Shown: positions 56,566 to 62,500 of the stretch, piece by piece | Layout of the letters: each line of letters starts with the position of its first letter | How positions within the stretch are numbered: position 1 is the first letter of the stretch | From: Megalonaias nervosa | Lineage: Eukaryota > Mollusca > Bivalvia > Unionida > Unionidae | Direction of reading: 5' to 3' | DNA: 64,000 nucleotides | NCBI GenBank assembly: GCA_016617855.1 | Contig: JAECUM010004997.1 | Span: 1-64,000, forward strand | Position numbers and translations under genes: made by a program | The notes under the pieces: generated by a model | Databases searched by the model: none | Seen by the model: only the letters and a program-made list of their open reading frames with translations | What the model was told of the DNA's origin: nothing

Positions 56566-59500
56566 TCACCTTATGTAAACAATTTCTTGTTGTGAACATG
56601 TACTTAGTAAGGGTTAGAATGATTTAAGTTTTAATGCATACTTCATTAAAAATCAAACTATACTTACTTTCCTACATAGAGGCCATCACATTTTCAGGCC
56701 AGGGGCTTATCAGTTACATTTACATTACTATTGTTCTGATTCAGGGTTCAGATGTACAGGAAGGAAGATGTCATTTTACAATGAAAGATAGCTGTTGCAA
56801 ACACATGTTCAGTATGGCTAGATGTTTCTGCAGATGTATCTCCAATATTATGCCAGTATATTTACAGAACATAATGAAAACAAAAACTAGAATTTGCATC
56901 CAGTATTCATTATTTAAAAAAAACATCAAAAGAATGCCATGTAAATGTTTTTTACATACAAGCAAACAAGCAAGGATCTTTTCAATTTTCATCAGCTGAC
57001 CAGCATTTCAGTACATAATAGAAATATTAATTTTACAGACAGGGTATTTGATAAAAATTATACTTAATTACACATCATCCAGACACTATGAAAGTAATAC
57101 TTTTAAATGTTTAAATATGTTATATAATATTATTATAATAATTGATAACTATTTATAATTAATAAGTATAACGTTAATATAATGACATTGTTTTTCATAG
57201 ATTCTGTGGATAATGCAAATGGTGTTTATAAAGTGTCACAAAGCATTACCTTTGAATTTTCAGTCATTTCTTGAAAGCTATACATTTTATTTTGACCAGT
57301 TGTTGTGTTCTTTAATAGATCATTTTACAATTTAGTATGCAAGGAACATGCCATATATTTGTTAGAGTTTTTGCTTAAATATATTCTTTTTGTTAATAAA
57401 ATTTATGAAACGTAAGAGTAGATGCTTTTAGCAGCCTAGCTTTTGCGGAGTCAGAATTTATGACTTGTAGGAATAAAAAAAGCTGTTAGAAATAGTATTG
57501 CAGTCTTTGTGATGGTCCTACCTTTAGAATGGTGTTGTTGTTATTTATATTTAATTTGATAATTTGTTTGTTAGTTTTAAATTTTTTTTATTTTCAATTA
57601 CATGCTATTATAATGTAACTTTCTTTACTGAATTTGACATTTTCCAGAAATTCAGTTCAGTTCTGTTTGACCTGACTGTTATAATAATAGAAACACTGTA
57701 TATAGTTGCTGACCTTAATTCAGAACCAGTCACAGTTTTGGTAAACAACTTTTTTTTAATTTTTTTTTATTCTTTCTCAGAGTAAGAACCATTAAGTTAA
57801 GTCAAGGCCATACCTGGAGTACGTGATATGAAACGTGTTTATTGTTACAAACTTCTAATTTTTATAGAAGGATGACCCTCATCTGAGAATCTGTTTTGCA
57901 TCTTAAACATGTGTATAACTGTTGTCTTTATAGAGATTGTTCATTCAGGCTTAAAACACTTGAGATGTCAAGTTACATTATGTTGTGACCAGTTTGGGTT
58001 GAAATTTTATTTTATGGAATTCAAGCGATCCTTTTCCCTGAAAATTCATAAGTGGTCATACAAAATTCTTGAACAAAGACATTCACTGAAATTTATATGC
58101 AGTTCAAAACTGGAATAGTGTTTTCTGTGATTCAACAAGAAACTGTTAACACATCTACACTGTAAAGGTCGCAACAGACGTCATCGTCTTCCATTTTGGA
58201 TTTCATCAGGATTCGAAGTCAGTTTCATTCAGGACATTTTATTACTAGGACTTCTATTTTTAATTCTTGGATTATTTTTGGATTTGATTCATAAAACCAT
58301 AAGTTCTTTTTCCTCATTTTTCACTTGGTATTCTAGGAAAATAAATTATATGTTAAATTTTACAAGCTTGTTGTCTTCACTCTTTTCTGTTACCTTTTGT
58401 AAGAGCCTGGACTCGTAACAGTTGTGCACAACTAATGTGTTAAAGCTCAGCATTATATTTCTATCTTTATTTGAAGCTAATATTTATTGTGTTTTTAATG
58501 TTCAAAACTACAGAATTCTTGCACACCCTCCCTTCCTTACAGTCACTTACAGTACTATTATTGCCTGTCAATACTTCTGTCAGAGACTGACCATCCTGTA
58601 TGTTAAAATATTTTCTCCTGCCTTTTATCTTCAGAAGGACTTATTTGATATAATAATACATTGTGTAAAACTTTGATGGACCTTAATTTCAAAAAGATTG
58701 AATTTGATTTTGATTTTTCAAATGAGTTTTGGTCCCCTTCTTTGAAAATGCTATATTGACCAAAGATGAATTTGTAGTTTTCTCTCTTATTCAGCTGGAA
58801 AGATTGTTATGCCTGACTTTGTACCAACTGATAAGTATCTGGATGTCAACTGGGAAGGTTTCACCTCTAAAGTGGACATTCTAATGTACTATGTTGCTTT
58901 GTCTAACAATTCTTTGGCCAATGGAACCAGCTGCAAGCGTTATGTAAGTAATACTAATAACAGTAACCATAGTAGCAATAGTCATGGTCATAAATATAGC
59001 AGTTTGATTGTGAATGGTGATTGCTTTTCAAGTATTTTTTCAATGCATACATTAAAATGTGGGATTTTGATGTATTTATTCAAGCAGCTTTGTGGTTTTG
59101 TTCACTAGCATTCTGTTTTTCACATTTTTTTTGGTGATAATAGATTGTATATTCCCTGCATGTTCATGCTATTACGTTTCAACCAACAAAGTGTTCTGCA
59201 TATTATGCTAACATTAAGATTTTTGCAAATAAACTGTGAATATAAATTCAGTACAGGATATCAGACAGTTCTGTAACTTCGGGAACAAGTGTAAACTGAC
59301 CTGATACCATCATTTTACAGTTTTGGTCATATTCTTGAAAGCAAACACTGAACTTTTAATTTGAGTGAACTTTACAAGTGCTATTGAACAGAATTTGTGA
59401 AGTCGAGTAAAATAATGTGTTTTGTGTTATTTTTTCATACCCTTTAAATTTTAGAACACTGCCTATCCATTTTTCATACCCCTTTAAGTTGTAATAATAA

Positions 59501-62500
59501 TGATTTTTATCCTCGATCACTATATTTTTAACTTATCTTTACTTGAGGAATATCTAAAAATTAAGATCATTATTTCAGCTCCAGTTATTTGTACGCATGA
59601 CAAAACATGTATAAAAATGTGTACAAAATCATTAGTTAGAATTTTGTCCTCTGATATTTTGGGCAAGAAACTTTGTTATCGTTATCTTCAAGTAACTATA
59701 CTTAAGGATATATTCTAATTAATATTTCAGCACTAATTATTTGTACACATCCATAAAATTAATGCTGATGAAAAGCATACAGAATATTAATAACAATATG
59801 GGTACTCAGTGAAATATAATTTACAATGCATTACAGATTGATGGAGGTCGTGCCACAGAAGAAGAGAAAAATAAATTGTTCAGTGTGTTTGGTGTGACAA
59901 ATGTTGGTACTAATACCATGTATAGGTTCTCTAACATCATCCTGGAACAAGGGGCAACCTATTTTGCCTGGGTAATGGGTAAGTCAAATTAATTATGTGA
60001 TATCATTGCTATAACATCCTCCTGGAAGAAGGGGTAACCTATTTTGCCTGGGTAATGGGTAAGTCAAATTAATTATGTGATATCATTGCTATAAAATCCT
60101 CCTGGAACAAGGGGCAACCTATTTTGCCTGGTAAATGGGTAAGTCAAATTAATTCAGTGATATAATTGTTATAACATTCTTCAGGATCTAGGGGCAACCT
60201 ATTTTGTCTGGGTAACAGGTAAGTCAGATTAATTCATTGATAGCAATGCTATAACATCTTAGTAATATGAGCACATTGCATGGGAATCTTACTTTCTTAA
60301 CTAATATATACATCAATGTAATTGTCCATATATTTTATTTGTTAAATGCATATGGTCACTTAGCGCAGACATATGTGGTTGAATGACAGATGTTTATGGA
60401 AATCAACATTATTCATCTGTCATTTACTATTCATAAAATGTACCTTAATATAATACTGCATTTATTTACTCTGTGCATAAAGTATTCCAGCATCCAGTTC
60501 ATTTATTTTAAATAAGAAAGTAATAAAGCATAGTGTATTTTAAGATATCAGTTTTCTTTTGAAGCAACTTTTTATTAACAGCTCTGACCTTCTCTCCCTT
60601 CCAGTGCAAAATTTACCATCTTTATACAGATGTTTATACAAAATTTAAATGTTTGTGGGTTTTTTTCTACTTTTTCGTAAATACAAATTAAATGGACATA
60701 TATGGTAGAATTTCTGAATTGATAATGCCTGATTCATTTCTGAAATGTACTGTGAAATGTATGTGTACCTGGTCCAGAAATAACCCACATTAACCATCAG
60801 ACTGATTCTGGCACTTTAAAGTACCATGTTAGAACTGGTGACAACCTGTCTGGAAAACAAAAATGTTAGCTAACTGCAAGCAATGTTCGCATTAGAGATA
60901 GCTTTCTTTTTAAGTGAATTTAGCTTCTAAACAGACCCTAGACAAGATCAACCAGATATCCTAGCAATGGGTGTAGTTACAAAGATACTTATGAAACCAT
61001 CTTTATAAAATTTCTTGTAGGTGCTGACAAAGCAGGAGAATGTAACATGACAGTCCATTCAGTTACAATAGATCTTACACCACCAGCAATGGGCAAGATT
61101 CGACCAGGACCTTTCTTTGATATGGTAGTATACTAGTTAAATACCTTTATCAAAAACCTGAAAGTATTAATTCATGCAGACATGGAAGATGCAGTGTCAA
61201 ATATTGAATCATGTGTCAGATTGCTTTAGTCAAACAGTGTCAGTATCGCATTATGAAAATGTATTGCGTTGTTTTAGTCAAACAATGTCAATATCACATT
61301 ATGAAAATGTGTCAGATTGTTTTAGTCAAACAATGTTGTTATCTTGAGATCAGTGAATGCTAACTTTTTCTACAAAAGAAACTGTTCTTAGACATTAACA
61401 GTGTTGTTTAATATTGTTTTCAAGCATAGTGTTTGTCTGTTAAAAAAGGCCTTTGCAGATTACTATTCTTACAGCTTATAGTGCAGTAATAACAAAACAT
61501 TTAACAAACATAGAGCAGAAGAATGAGACAACTATTTTTCTATCATTAAAACTACATCACACATTATGACACATGGTGTAATATGTTCTATGATGTTTAA
61601 GAAAGAAAAAATTAAAGTGGCTGTTTTGCTAGATTATGTTTATAATTATTCTTAATACATACAGATGTGCAATGAATAATTCGCTAGAATTGGTACCTTT
61701 TCAGATTAAAAAGTCATGGTGACTGTCTTTTGTTCTTGGGGTTGAACACACAGTTAAGGCTCTTTAAAAGATGAAAAGCTATATTAAAAAAAAGAAACTT
61801 TTGACTCATTCAAGGTTTGGTTTGATGTTTTATGGCACAGTAAGAGAACACAGTTGTTTAGTACTGAAGCAGTTGTAATAAAGTGCCTTGCTTCAGGTAG
61901 CACCACATTAGGATTCAACTAACAAACCACTTAGCCATCATGACTTCTCCCTCCATTAGCAACCTCTTATGACATATGACAGGATGCATCCAACCTGGTT
62001 CCCATCCTTAAGCCAGAATCGGGTGGCTCTGTCAGGGTATCAGTTTCAATGAATCATCATCTTGGGAGTCAAATAATAATAATGAACTGCAATAATAAAT
62101 TTGTTTTTTACCGTAGGAACAATTTTATCCAATATTTCAGCCTGTGTCCTACACAATGAGCAACAGCAGTATCCATGCATATTGGCAGGGATTTGATGAT
62201 ATGGAATCATCCATAGACCATTATGAAATTTCTCTATGGCAGAACTCAACCTGTGACAGACAAACATCAACAGAGAGTCTACTTATTCCAGAAATAAAGC
62301 TGTCTTCCAACTATAGTGATTATGCTTTTGTTGAGCTGAATCTCATGGTACGTGTGATTCAGTTGTTGGTTAAAGTCATTTAAATGATCTAAATGATTAG
62401 GAGGGTTATCTCCATTTACTTAATGTGTGTGTGTGTGTTTGTGATTTGAATTTTAACATAGCTTTAACAATTCTCCAGTTATATTGCTATGATGTCTGCA

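Noticed and set aside
56394..56627. 77-codon frame rich in His/Thr
   Set aside because: It is produced by the (CA)n run in intron 19.
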